NCBI GenBank assembly: GCA_027592035.1 | Contig: JAQCIK010000016.1 | Span: forward strand, 1-51,553 | Direction: 5' to 3' | DNA: 51,553 bases | Source of the DNA: Casp-actino8 sp001510455 | GTDB lineage: Bacteria > Actinomycetota > Acidimicrobiia > Acidimicrobiales > Ilumatobacteraceae | In this document: one piece after another, positions 33,775 through 42,353 of the stretch | How positions within the stretch are numbered: position 1 is the first letter of the stretch | How the letters are laid out: each line of letters opens with the position of its first letter | Position numbers and translations under genes: made by a program | Notes under the pieces: model-generated | Seen by the model: only the letters and a program-made list of their open reading frames with translations | Databases searched by the model: none | What the model was told of the DNA's origin: nothing

Positions 33775-36257
33775 GGCACGGTCACCCCGATGGACAAGGA
33801 CTCACTCGCGCCCAATGCAACGAGACGGGACGTGATGGCGGGATCGCCGGCGACTGCCGCTACTTCGATCACGTAGCGAGTCGGGGCGTCGAGCCCGTTG
33901 AAGGTGACCGAACCATCGGCAGCGGTCAGCAGTGAACCGACGGGAGCGCCGCCCGGGTAGGCCGACTCCTTCCAGACCCTGACCTGATAGCCCGACTTCG
34001 CGCCCCCGGTGCACGCCGTTGGGGACGTGGCGGTGACACTCGTGCAAACGAACACCTTGATTCCGGCCCGAGGTCGTAGGACGACGTCGGCAGTGACGTC
34101 ACCGCCGGGGACGATCACCACTTGACGTGCGGCCGGTTCGGAGCCCGTCCGGGTGAACGACAGCGTGTACGTGCCGGGTGCGATTCCTTCCAGTCGATAC
34201 CTTCCGACGCAATCGGTGACACCCGGCGGGCAGGACGACGCCGTAGTCGTGAGTCGGGTGACCAAGCCGTTGCTGATGCGAACCGTCACCCCACCGACTG
34301 GACCGCTCGCGTCGGTGACACGACCGCTGACCAGGCCCGTGGACGCCACCAGATCGAAATTCAACTGAACGTTCAGGGAGCTGGAACTGAGGACCACGTT
34401 GCGAACGACAGTCGAGAAGTCACCACCTCCCACTGAGAGGGTGTAGATGCCGGGTGCTGGCAGACCGGAGAGGGAGAAGGTGCCGATCTCGTTCAAAGTC
34501 GTGGTCGACGGGTCGTCGACACTGACGGTCGTGGTGGTGAAGGTGTTCTCGCCGTCTGTCGCCGACACGGCGACACCACCGACTGCCGAGCCAGCCGTGT
34601 TGCGAACCAAGCCTGAAATCGATCCGGTCGAAGGATCGAGCAGAACGTTGAGACCGGTGAGTTGCTGACCGCTCGCAAGGGAGATGGTCAGAGATTTCGT
34701 GGCGTATCCATCGAGCGACACCGTCAACGCATAACTCGCTGGGGTGAGCAGATCGGGAAGCACGAACGATCCGACGTTCCCGGTGGTCAGAGACAGAGTT
34801 GCGGTGTCGAGATCGGGTGATTCGACGGTGATCGTGGCGGCGCCGAGCGGGCCATCTGGTCCGTTCACGACGCCATCGATGCGACCGTCCCCGGCGCGCA
34901 GCTGAACAGTGATTCCCGATCGCGTCTCTCCGCCCGCCAACTGGATCGAGAGCTGGGTCGTGATCGACCCGACTTTCCTGATTCGCAGCGTGTACGCACC
35001 GGGTGCAGGAACGTTTGTGAACTCGAACGTTCCAGTGTTGTCGACGATCACATTGCCGATCACCGCGTCATTGATGCCACCGGTGACCGAGGCCGGGACG
35101 ATGAGGTCGACGCTCGTCCCCTCCACCACACCACCGACGACCACACCTCGTACGGTCGCCGGTTGCCCGCCGAGAAGCATGTCGATAGCGTCCCTAGACT
35201 GGCCGGATTCGAGCTTCACGTCGGGCGAATTGTCGAACTCGCTCACGTCACCGAACCATCGAGAGTCGTATCCGGCGGCGACGGCACGAAATCGGAAGGG
35301 ACCGGGTCCGAGATTGTCGACCACGAACGTTCCGTCCTCGGCGGTGGCGACCGATCGAATGGGACGCTCGGTCACCGCCGTGAGGTAGACCTCGACAGTT
35401 GCGCCCGCGATTCCATCCTTCGACGAACGAGCCACGACGGTTCCGGTGATCGTTCCGGGAGAGAACCCCGCGCTTGGGTCGGCGGCTCCGAAAGCCTGCT
35501 CGAGAAGCTTGTCGTCGGTCGTCGTTGCATCGACGACGTTCTGGAGGTTGCGGGAGAACACCACTCCGAAAATCGACGCGGCAATGAGCAAGCCGACGAA
35601 GGAGAACATCAAGCGACTGATGCGCGGCGTCTGGACGAACGTGACCATCTGTTCGGATCCCGGGATTCCATCGTCGACGCCGATCGACAGGTTGCGGACC
35701 ATGGGTGGACCAGCCCACGGTCTCTTGGCCGTCACTCGAAGGGGGGTCGAGCGTTGTTCGCCGGGCGGAATGTCGATCTCGGGCCGGTCGAAGATTCCTC
35801 GGACCAGGGCCTCGGGATCGGAGACGTTGAGACGCGCCACCGATTCGGTATTGCCGAGGTTCTGGACGGTGACGGCGAATTCTCCCTTGCTCCCAGCCAC
35901 GACTTGGATCGGCTGAACCTGGACGTTCAGGTGCGGTCGGGCATCGACGTCGAGAGTGAAGGTCAGAAGGGTCGGATTCTCCGGTTTGAGTTCGGAACGG
36001 ATCTGGACGGTGAGAATCTTCAGTCCGGATGGAAAATCGTCGGGAAGGTCGATGGTCAGATCGAAGGTTCCGGTGGACTTGGGAAAGAGTTGGAGTCGTT
36101 CGGGTGTGACTCGAATCCAGTCACGATCGACGCCGAGAATACGAATGTCGAACGCGTCGACGAGATGGGCGGTGTTCGAAACGGAGACGGTCGCCGAGAC
36201 GGGGATGCCGGCGTAGGCGGGAGTACGCGTCGGTTCGATGCTCGCCCGGAGGCTCAC
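33771..36257 (-). CDS. Bitopic membrane protein with six CarboxypepD_reg repeats
   Basis: An 828-residue paralogue of its two neighbours. GTG 36257 (MSLRASIEPTRTPAYAG) overlaps the upstream stop (GTGA). Residues 1-215 form Ig-like beta domains (VSVSNTAHLVDAFDIRI; FAVTVQNLGNTESVARL). A juxtamembrane VTFVQTPRISR leads into the single helix at about 216-235 (LMFSFVGLLIAASIFGVVF). About six carboxypeptidase-regulatory-like repeats follow, with starts such as GTITGTVVARSS, ATVRGVVVGG, GRIDGVVNGP, GSISGLVRNT, GLVSGRVTDA. Cysteines appear only in the C-terminal repeats (for example CPPGVTDC). Predicted topology is N-in, repeats out. It probably acts with the other two, as separate subunits or alternative anchors. 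Confidence 0.83.
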   Translation of the reverse strand: MSLRASIEPTRTPAYAGIPVSATVSVSNTAHLVDAFDIRILGVDRDWIRVTPERLQLFPKSTGTFDLTIDLPDDFPSGLKILTVQIRSELKPENPTLLTFTLDVDARPHLNVQVQPIQVVAGSKGEFAVTVQNLGNTESVARLNVSDPEALVRGIFDRPEIDIPPGEQRSTPLRVTAKRPWAGPPMVRNLSIGVDDGIPGSEQMVTFVQTPRISRLMFSFVGLLIAASIFGVVFSRNLQNVVDATTTDDKLLEQAFGAADPSAGFSPGTITGTVVARSSKDGIAGATVEVYLTAVTERPIRSVATAEDGTFVVDNLGPGPFRFRAVAAGYDSRWFGDVSEFDNSPDVKLESGQSRDAIDMLLGGQPATVRGVVVGGVVEGTSVDLIVPASVTGGINDAVIGNVIVDNTGTFEFTNVPAPGAYTLRIRKVGSITTQLSIQLAGGETRSGITVQLRAGDGRIDGVVNGPDGPLGAATITVESPDLDTATLSLTTGNVGSFVLPDLLTPASYALTVSLDGYATKSLTISLASGQQLTGLNVLLDPSTGSISGLVRNTAGSAVGGVAVSATDGENTFTTTTVSVDDPSTTTLNEIGTFSLSGLPAPGIYTLSVGGGDFSTVVRNVVLSSSSLNVQLNFDLVASTGLVSGRVTDASGPVGGVTVRISNGLVTRLTTTASSCPPGVTDCVGRYRLEGIAPGTYTLSFTRTGSEPAARQVVIVPGGDVTADVVLRPRAGIKVFVCTSVTATSPTACTGGAKSGYQVRVWKESAYPGGAPVGSLLTAADGSVTFNGLDAPTRYVIEVAAVAGDPAITSRLVALGASESLSIGVTVP

Positions 36258-38365
36258 GTGGGAACCCTCATGGTGACGGTGCCGAGATCCTGATCGGCGT
36301 TGGCGATCTGAACGAGTACGACCGTGTCGGCGTAGCCATCGAGGGAGAAGGTGAGTGTCCACCACCCCGAGGTGACGTTCTCGAGTCGGAAGGCTCCGTT
36401 GGGGTCGGTCGACAATGTGCTGAGAGCGAGATCGCCACTCGTGGCCACGATGGTCACGCCAGGGAGAGCGGTCGTCGTGGCGTTCTTCACCAGACCCGTC
36501 ACGACACTCAGTGATCGATCGAGGGAAATGTTGACCGTGGAGGCTCCCGAGGTGGTGGTCAAGCGAACGGCGACGGTCTCGGTCTGGTAGCCCTCCTTGC
36601 TGAAAGTGAGGACGTAGTTGCCCGGTGCCGGCAGTCCGGCGAGCGAGTACTCGCCTCCGGCGTCGACCGAGATGGTCTGCCCGACGATCGCGCCGTTGCT
36701 CGCCGTGATGGACACACCCCCAAGGGCCGCACCCGACCCATCGGTGACCGCACCACGAACGATCCCGGTCCCGCGACTCATCACAATGCTGTTCGGTAGA
36801 ACGATGGATTCGCCGGGTCCGACCTTGACCGTGAGAGTTTGGGTTCCGTAACCCTCGAGGGCGATCTGCACGAGGTAGGTGGCGGGGGATCGCAATTCAC
36901 CGAGAACGAAAACCCCGACGTCCTCCCCGGTGGTCGGGGTCGTCGACGTGATCGTGTCAGCGCCGGCTGTTGCGGTGATGGCCGCTCCACCGAGAGGAGT
37001 GCCGGCCTGATCGACAACCAGACCGGTGATCGATCCTGGACCCGCTTGAAGTTTGACAGTAGGGATGGCGAGGGTCTCGCCAGCCGAGACTTCTTGGAAC
37101 AGCTGGATCGGTTCGAAGCCAGGGGCGGTGAATGACAGCCGGAAGCGACCGGGCGACGGCAACTCCGGAATCTCGAAGGTTCCATCGGCATTCGACACCG
37201 CTGAAACGATCGTGTCGCTCGGTGAATCGTCGATCATGAGACGCGCTTCGATGTTGCTGATCGGTGCCGGTTCACCGCCGGACACGGCTCCCTTGATCGT
37301 GGCCGGTTCACCGACGACTGCCACATCGGGCAGCTCGATGGATTCGTCCGAGGGGACCACTCGCTGTTCGAAAGGAATCTTCTGGCTCTCGTAGCCGGCC
37401 CCGGACACCTCGAGTTCGTAACGTCCGGGGGCAAGTCCGGCGAGCAACACCACGCCATCGGCATCACTCGATCCGGCGATGGGAGGCCGACCACTGTCGA
37501 TCGGAGTGGCCGTCAGAATGAGTCGGGGAAGGGCGCGCCCGTCGGACGCGGCGACGATTCGGGCGGTGATGGATCCGATCGAGACCGAGGGGTCGGGTTT
37601 GGAGCCTTCGAGCCACCCTTCGGCCACGGCCTTCTTCGCCTGTTGCCCGGCCAGGGCGGCGCGAAATCCAGCCGAGAAAACCAGAGCCCAGAGAACGATG
37701 ATCGAAAGCAGAACCACTGCAGTCAGCAACCCTCGGCTGAGTCGGGGCTTCTGAGTGAAGGTGACAGTTTCGCTCAGACTCGCCGATCGGCTCGCAACAT
37801 CGATCTGAATCGCCCGTGGAATCGCGTTACCGGACAACGGTCGTTTGCCTTTGGCATTGACGCGGAATGCGAGGGCTTGACCACCTTCGAGTTGCGCGCG
37901 GCGCGGCTCGATCACGTACTTGAGGGCACGGTCGGTGTCGCCGGTCGTGACGCTCACTCCGGTCGGACGATTTCCTCGATTGGTCGCCGTCACGATGAAG
38001 TATGTCGAGCTTCCACCGAGAACCACTTTGGGCGCCACGGAAACGGACAATTCGTCGTGCGGAGCGACTTGAACGTTGGCGGTCAGCGTGCCGACTTGAC
38101 CGTTCTCGTCGTTGATCTCGATCGGCAGCTGATAGAGCCCGGCCGGCGTTTCGCGAGGCAGGGTGATCTCGAGTTCGATGTCTGCGGTCTCGCCGGGAAA
38201 GAGCGACACGACGAGGGGTCGGGCCGAGTAGTTCTCGGTCGGGATGAGTCCAGGGCGAGCGTGCACCTCTTTGATGGTCTCTTCGTCGTTCTGGACCTGG
38301 ACGACGATCTCGAAAGGTACGCCGACGAAGGCGTTGTACTGCTGCGTGGTGAGACGCGCTCTCAT
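36254..38365 (-). CDS. Bitopic membrane protein with five CarboxypepD_reg repeats
   Basis: A 703-residue first member of the paralogous trio, ATGA-coupled to the DUF4255 gene. The N-terminal 210 residues contain Ig-like strands (NAFVGVPFEIVVQVQNDEET; TYFIVTATNRGNRPTGVSV). The juxtamembrane VTFTQKPRLSR precedes the helix at about 212-233 (LLTAVVLLSIIVLWALVF). Five regulatory-like repeats follow, starting near SITARIVAAS, ATIKGAVSGG, SITGLVVDQA, GIVRGAVTDG and SVVTGLVKNA. The juxtamembrane motif is nearly identical to that of the 828-residue neighbour, which supports common descent. Its place directly after the cap gene ties it to the injection system. Actinobacterial CIS loci are known to carry a membrane protein (CisA) that brings the particle to the membrane; an analogous role here is inference. 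Confidence 0.83.
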   Translation of the reverse strand: MRARLTTQQYNAFVGVPFEIVVQVQNDEETIKEVHARPGLIPTENYSARPLVVSLFPGETADIELEITLPRETPAGLYQLPIEINDENGQVGTLTANVQVAPHDELSVSVAPKVVLGGSSTYFIVTATNRGNRPTGVSVTTGDTDRALKYVIEPRRAQLEGGQALAFRVNAKGKRPLSGNAIPRAIQIDVASRSASLSETVTFTQKPRLSRGLLTAVVLLSIIVLWALVFSAGFRAALAGQQAKKAVAEGWLEGSKPDPSVSIGSITARIVAASDGRALPRLILTATPIDSGRPPIAGSSDADGVVLLAGLAPGRYELEVSGAGYESQKIPFEQRVVPSDESIELPDVAVVGEPATIKGAVSGGEPAPISNIEARLMIDDSPSDTIVSAVSNADGTFEIPELPSPGRFRLSFTAPGFEPIQLFQEVSAGETLAIPTVKLQAGPGSITGLVVDQAGTPLGGAAITATAGADTITSTTPTTGEDVGVFVLGELRSPATYLVQIALEGYGTQTLTVKVGPGESIVLPNSIVMSRGTGIVRGAVTDGSGAALGGVSITASNGAIVGQTISVDAGGEYSLAGLPAPGNYVLTFSKEGYQTETVAVRLTTTSGASTVNISLDRSLSVVTGLVKNATTTALPGVTIVATSGDLALSTLSTDPNGAFRLENVTSGWWTLTFSLDGYADTVVLVQIANADQDLGTVTMRVPT

Positions 38366-38991
38366 CCGTCGTCTCCCTGGGACGGCACTTCTTCCACGTA
38401 CGAGCGAACACGCTCCGACTGCCGAGAGGGTTGGCGGGAGTCGGTCGTCTTGAGACCGAGGCCTTCGGTCGGAGGTCCAGCCAAGGTACCGAAACCGGGA
38501 TCGACGGGAAGAATCACCTGGAGGTCGAGACCGGGTCTGAATTTTCCATCGACCGCGCCCCAGAAATCCTTCGAAGTACGAGTGTCACCGGCTCCGATGA
38601 GAAGTTCGATGGGGGAGCCCAAACTGGCGAACTCGGGTGGCATCTCGTCCATGTCGAGCCGCCTCACGCGTAGGAGGCCTTGCAAGAGTCGGCCGAGGAG
38701 GACGTGCTCGTCCCGTTGGTCACCCGTCCAGGTGGAAATGAAATAACTGACTCGCACCCGGGGCAGCGACAACCTCCGGGTCTTGCTGCTGCCGTCGCCG
38801 ACGAGTTCAACTCCGCTCCCGACGCGCTTGTCCTCTCGTCGGATGTCCCACATGAATGCATTGACGGTGGGACGAGTGATTCCGGTGCTCCATTCTCGAT
38901 CGGGCATGGCGAACGACACCGCGATTTCACGGCCCAAAGGAACCGTCTTTCGGAGGTGCTGTTCGAGAACGTCGTCGAGTACGTGGAGCAT
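38362..38991 (-). CDS. DUF4255/Pvc16-family CIS tube or sheath terminator
   Basis: A 209-residue protein. The opening MLHVLDDVLEQHLRKTVPLG, FAMPDREWSTGITRPTVNAF and MWDIRR are typical of DUF4255 (Pvc16 N-terminal) proteins, which cap the distal end of the CIS tube and sheath (Afp16/Pvc16). The middle contains VSYFISTWTGDQRDEHVLLGRLLQGL, another family block. The last 40 residues are polar and probably disordered. It is followed with ATGA coupling by the first of the three bitopic membrane proteins. In other CIS loci the AAA+ ATPase gene (Pvc15) usually lies next to the cap gene; it is not present here. Confidence 0.9.
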   Translation of the reverse strand: MLHVLDDVLEQHLRKTVPLGREIAVSFAMPDREWSTGITRPTVNAFMWDIRREDKRVGSGVELVGDGSSKTRRLSLPRVRVSYFISTWTGDQRDEHVLLGRLLQGLLRVRRLDMDEMPPEFASLGSPIELLIGAGDTRTSKDFWGAVDGKFRPGLDLQVILPVDPGFGTLAGPPTEGLGLKTTDSRQPSRQSERVRSYVEEVPSQGDDG

Positions 38992-38997
38992 CGTCGG

Positions 38998-39435
38998 TCA
39001 CCAGATCCAGGTCGCGAGGTAGTAGATGCCGATCGTCAGGCCCGAACCGACGATCGAACCGAGAAGCAGGATCGGCCAACGGCGTATCTTCTCGGCCGGT
39101 ACCAGAACCTCTCGAACGATGGACCGGATCTCAATTTCGTCGTCGACTTCCTCGACGACTGGAACCACGAGAATCGCGCCACAGCGTAGGCAGTTGACGC
39201 CATCACGGGGATTCAATTCGCCGCAGTCGGGACACGGGAGCCACGATCGTTGCGACAGGCCGGCCACACCGGGATGCCGCTCGCGGGCCATGTCGGAGTC
39301 CTCGTCGACGAGACGAGCGGTTCCACGAGAGAAAAAGAGTGGGTAATCACACGCGCCGCAGAACGCTTGTGAGGAGCGTGCACCCTGCGGATCGTCGTTC
39401 TCGGTTCCGCAATTCGGACACGTGATCCGAGTCAT
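38998..39435 (-). CDS. Tail-anchored double zinc-ribbon protein
   Basis: A 145-residue protein; ATG 39435 (MTRITCPNCGTEN) overlaps the upstream stop. Two C4 zinc ribbons are visible: CPNC...CGAC (residues about 6-29) and CPDC...CLRC (about 66-84). A linker with EEVDDEIEIRSIVREVLVPAEKIRR leads to a C-terminal transmembrane helix (WPILLLGSIVGSGLTIGIYYLATWIW) with almost nothing after it, so the ribbons face the cytoplasm. No known PVC/Afp homologue comes to mind. Lying between the baseplate genes and the cap gene, it may tether part of the particle to the membrane. That role is inferred from topology and context only. Confidence 0.75.
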   Translation of the reverse strand: MTRITCPNCGTENDDPQGARSSQAFCGACDYPLFFSRGTARLVDEDSDMARERHPGVAGLSQRSWLPCPDCGELNPRDGVNCLRCGAILVVPVVEEVDDEIEIRSIVREVLVPAEKIRRWPILLLGSIVGSGLTIGIYYLATWIW

Positions 39436-39953
39436 CACTTCTCCGCCTCCACTGTCGTGCCGGCGACGCGAAGTTCGACCACGCAATGCGCCGGTGTGAT
39501 CTCTCGCATCAATTTCACCAGGTCGGACGGGGTTCCGTGGGTGATACCACCAACCGAAACGGTCACACGTCCGTCACAGTTCGGCGCCTCACCGAGACGG
39601 TGGATTCCCCCGTCCTCCTGAATGTCGATTTCACCCTCCACGAAGGGTTGGATGAGGGTTTCCAAGTGCTCGCGGGTTCCTTTGCGAAGGATGAGCGCAC
39701 CAGTGCGAGCGAGGAGATCTCGCCGGCGTTCGACGGGAAGGGTCTCGGTGTCGGGAGCGTCGACGAATCGACCGAGCCACGACAAGAGATGTTCGGGAGT
39801 GACCATCGGATCGGCAAGGAAGGGGATCTGATCCGCGTGCACTTGGACCGATTCGGCGACCTCCTCGAGAATGCAGAGCAGACCGCTCATCACGCGATCG
39901 TCCTGCATGGAGATCGGCAGACGGCGAATCAGCCAGCCCGGCTCGCGGCTCAT
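39435..39953 (-). CDS. Phage tail protein I-like baseplate component (Pvc12-like)
   Basis: A 172-residue protein. ATG 39953 (MSREPGWLIRRLPISMQ) overlaps the baseplate J stop (ATGA). The block DRVMSGLLCILEEVAESVQVHAD, then LADPMVTPEHLLSWLGRFVD, then RRDLLARTGALILRKGTREHLETLIQPFVEG matches the TIGR02242/gpI-like tail proteins that pair with gpJ-like wedges in CIS baseplates (Afp12/Pvc12). The C-terminal half (GGITHGTPSDLVKLMREITPAHC) is also typical. It is much shorter than Pvc12 of Photorhabdus, as expected for a minimal actinobacterial CIS. Confidence 0.82.
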   Translation of the reverse strand: MSREPGWLIRRLPISMQDDRVMSGLLCILEEVAESVQVHADQIPFLADPMVTPEHLLSWLGRFVDAPDTETLPVERRRDLLARTGALILRKGTREHLETLIQPFVEGEIDIQEDGGIHRLGEAPNCDGRVTVSVGGITHGTPSDLVKLMREITPAHCVVELRVAGTTVEAEK

Positions 39954-41905
39954 CGAACGACCACCTGAGGGCGAAACGCGAGGGGCAATGACAGATCGGG
40001 AAGGCGAACCGTGTCGACTCCGCCGCCGATTCGTTCTCCGTTTCGGAGATCGGACTCGAAGAGCACGATCTCTTCGACCTGTTCGACCCCTGGAACGTCG
40101 CCGAGCAGATTGGCGATCGCTCCTGAGGTCACGTCGAGACCGAACGGCCATCCGTCGCCCTGGGGTCCACCGAGGTGCGGTGACAAATAGGTCGCAACGG
40201 CATCGAGACAACGTTGACGAACGGCCGCTGGCGCTCGCCCTGGCTGCACCCGCACCATTGCTGCGACCGACACGCCGAGGTAGGTCGGGGTACCGATCTC
40301 GAGAGAAGTTCCGATCACTCGTCGGGGCTCGAGGTGGTCACGAAGAGTCGTGAAAAGCGAGTCGTCGAGCGCGAGGTCGTCGATGGAGATGGCATCCGCC
40401 GGTCGACCAGGGTCGGGGACGACCAACAGCCGCGATGGAGCGCCGGCTTCCGTCGGCGGAACGCAGAGAGATCGACTCACCCGTGGCGACGCTTCTTTGG
40501 CCAAGCGCTCGTGATCTCCGGCCGTGACGGCGCGTCCTCCCGACACCAACGTCAGCGGTGCTCGGAGTTTCGCATTGTCGAGAGTCTCGGCGTCGATCCC
40601 TCCGGTCGCCGAGTTGGGATTGCTCACTCGGTCGACATAAGGAACGGCTGATCTCAGCACGTTGAGTGCCCCAGGGCCGACGTTTCCGCGAGCGCCACCT
40701 CCTCGTCGATAGCCCGAGACCCAAATCGCAGCTCCGGCCGGTGGTGTCGCGCCGTGTTGGATCCAGGAGCCATCAGGTTGTCTGATCCGAGGCCCGAAGG
40801 AGATGTGACCGCTGACGCTGTCCCAGGTGTAGTGACGATCATCGGTGTTCGAGCGCGAGAAGTCGGTGACCTCGGTCCAGGCCTCGACGAGATCGCCGAT
40901 TCGCAATTCGACTCGTTCGTCATCACGACGTGGAAGCAGTGGAGCAGTCTGGACATCGAAGGTCTGGTTGGGTTGGCCCGACGAGATCCCGATGTACTCG
41001 GATCCGTACGGCTCGGCATGTTCGGCCGGCGCCGTGCCACCGATGGCATGGACGTCGATGTCTCGAATGAGTGGTGATGTGCGATAGCCCGCTCCGTCGG
41101 GTCCCGGGGCCAACAAGCGCAATCGGAGCCAATGAGCACGTTCACTTCCCACCGTGAGGGGGAGATGTCCCATGGGAACGGCCAATTGGATGCTGCCGTT
41201 GCGATTGAGGCCTCCCGTCGTGTCGGACTCCAATCGACAGGCGAGCCAACCATCGGCCGTCCAGACCTCCCAGACGAGCGGAGGTCGTGTGGGATTCACA
41301 CCGATGCCTTCGACGTCGGCAGTGACATCGATGCGAATCACGTAACCGCCAAGTGACTCCCGAAAACCGAGATACAAGGCGTCCCCGGGCGACACCGGGT
41401 CCGAGGGGAACACACGAACGACCTCGTTGGCCAGCACCAGATCTTGCTGGACGTCGATCGTCCGACCTTCGTCGGGGTCGCCTCGGCCGTCACTCGGGGC
41501 CGTCCAGGCGAAGATCCGGTCGGGTTGAGTGACCAGCAGGTCGGCCACCGTCGAGAAGACGATGGGGTCGTTTCCCGAGGTGGAAACTTCGCTTCCAGCC
41601 GGAACGAGCACCGTCTCGTCGGGAACGGTGGAGAATGCGAAGGTGACGTCGGCGCGGGCAGCGACGGCTGGGTAGGGGCTCACTCCGACGAGGTCGAGGA
41701 AACTCGTGTAGACGCGATCGGGAACGCGGTTCAGTCGATAGAGAGTGAGCTCGGTCATCCAAGCGAACAACTCGATGAGAGCGACGCCTGGATCGGAGAC
41801 GTTGTGGTTGGTCCATTCCGGCAAGAAGCGCGGAATCATTCGCTTTGCCTCGTCGACCAAGTCCTGGAAGCGACGATCGTCGAGATCGGGACGCGGGAAA
41901 CTCAC
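39950..41905 (-). CDS. Baseplate J-like wedge protein (Pvc11-like)
   Basis: A 651-residue putative baseplate assembly protein (TIGR02243-like), the gp6/gpJ wedge of contractile tails. It opens MSFPRPDLDDRRFQDLVDEA, followed by the characteristic PEWTNHNVSDPGVALIELFAWMTELTLYRLN. Further along there are beta-rich domains (WLRLRLLAPGPDGAGY; GDLVEAWTEVTDFSRS) and, in the last third, the Baseplate_J core (RAVTAGDHERLAKEASPRVSRSL; AAVRQRCLDAVATYLSP). GTG 41905 overlaps the gp25 stop (GTGA). Together with gp25 and the tail protein I it forms the wedge of the baseplate. Confidence 0.93.
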   Translation of the reverse strand: MSFPRPDLDDRRFQDLVDEAKRMIPRFLPEWTNHNVSDPGVALIELFAWMTELTLYRLNRVPDRVYTSFLDLVGVSPYPAVAARADVTFAFSTVPDETVLVPAGSEVSTSGNDPIVFSTVADLLVTQPDRIFAWTAPSDGRGDPDEGRTIDVQQDLVLANEVVRVFPSDPVSPGDALYLGFRESLGGYVIRIDVTADVEGIGVNPTRPPLVWEVWTADGWLACRLESDTTGGLNRNGSIQLAVPMGHLPLTVGSERAHWLRLRLLAPGPDGAGYRTSPLIRDIDVHAIGGTAPAEHAEPYGSEYIGISSGQPNQTFDVQTAPLLPRRDDERVELRIGDLVEAWTEVTDFSRSNTDDRHYTWDSVSGHISFGPRIRQPDGSWIQHGATPPAGAAIWVSGYRRGGGARGNVGPGALNVLRSAVPYVDRVSNPNSATGGIDAETLDNAKLRAPLTLVSGGRAVTAGDHERLAKEASPRVSRSLCVPPTEAGAPSRLLVVPDPGRPADAISIDDLALDDSLFTTLRDHLEPRRVIGTSLEIGTPTYLGVSVAAMVRVQPGRAPAAVRQRCLDAVATYLSPHLGGPQGDGWPFGLDVTSGAIANLLGDVPGVEQVEEIVLFESDLRNGERIGGGVDTVRLPDLSLPLAFRPQVVVR

Positions 41906-42303
41906 GATTCATCCTCCGGTGGAATGGTGTAGAAGGGATACACCAGGTTGCGACGGTCGTTCGTGGAACGGACGGTGTAGTCGATCGAGATGCGCACTGC
42001 GCCATCCATCGAGTCGGGTTCGACGAGGATTTGGTCGACGTCGACACGGGGTTCCCACATTCGAATGGCTTCCTCGACGTACATCTCCATGAGCCCCATC
42101 GTTGCCTCGTTGATCGGTTCGAACATGAGCTCCCAGATGCGGCAGCCGAAGCGCGGTCGGAAAGGCCTCTCGCCAGGTGCCGTCGAGATGACCACGGCCA
42201 TGGATCGCTCGAGTTCCTCGGCACCTCCGACCAAGGTCATGGACCCGCGCTCGTCGATGCGAAGGGGGAACGGAAAGCCGCGACCCACGAAATCATCGGA
42301 CAT
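41902..42303 (-). CDS. GPW/gp25-family baseplate protein (Pvc9-like)
   Basis: A 133-residue wedge protein of the gp25/IraD-like family. The opening GRGFPFPLRIDERGSMTLVGGAEE, the block STAPGERPFRPRFGCRIWELMFEP and the EPR core motif in MWEPRVDVD are all present. The last strands read AVRISIDYTVRSTNDRRNLVYPFY. In T4 and in eCIS particles gp25 links the baseplate wedge to the first sheath ring. The ribosome site GAGAGGGGAACC precedes the ATG, and about 50 bases separate it from the VgrG stop, one of the few gaps in this operon. Confidence 0.92.
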   Translation of the reverse strand: MSDDFVGRGFPFPLRIDERGSMTLVGGAEELERSMAVVISTAPGERPFRPRFGCRIWELMFEPINEATMGLMEMYVEEAIRMWEPRVDVDQILVEPDSMDGAVRISIDYTVRSTNDRRNLVYPFYTIPPEDES

Positions 42304-42353
42304 GTCGGTTCCCCTCTCTGTGTTGTCTTGTGTACGTCGTCATTGCATCGCTC

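Noticed and set aside
35163..36293. Plus-strand frame of 376 codons inside the 828-residue membrane protein gene
   Set aside because: Shadow of the minus-strand repeat gene, which is coupled at both ends.
27670..38365. True carboxypeptidase activity of the repeat proteins
   Set aside because: Only the regulatory-like beta-sandwich repeats are present; no zinc-carboxypeptidase catalytic domain or HxxE motif region was seen.
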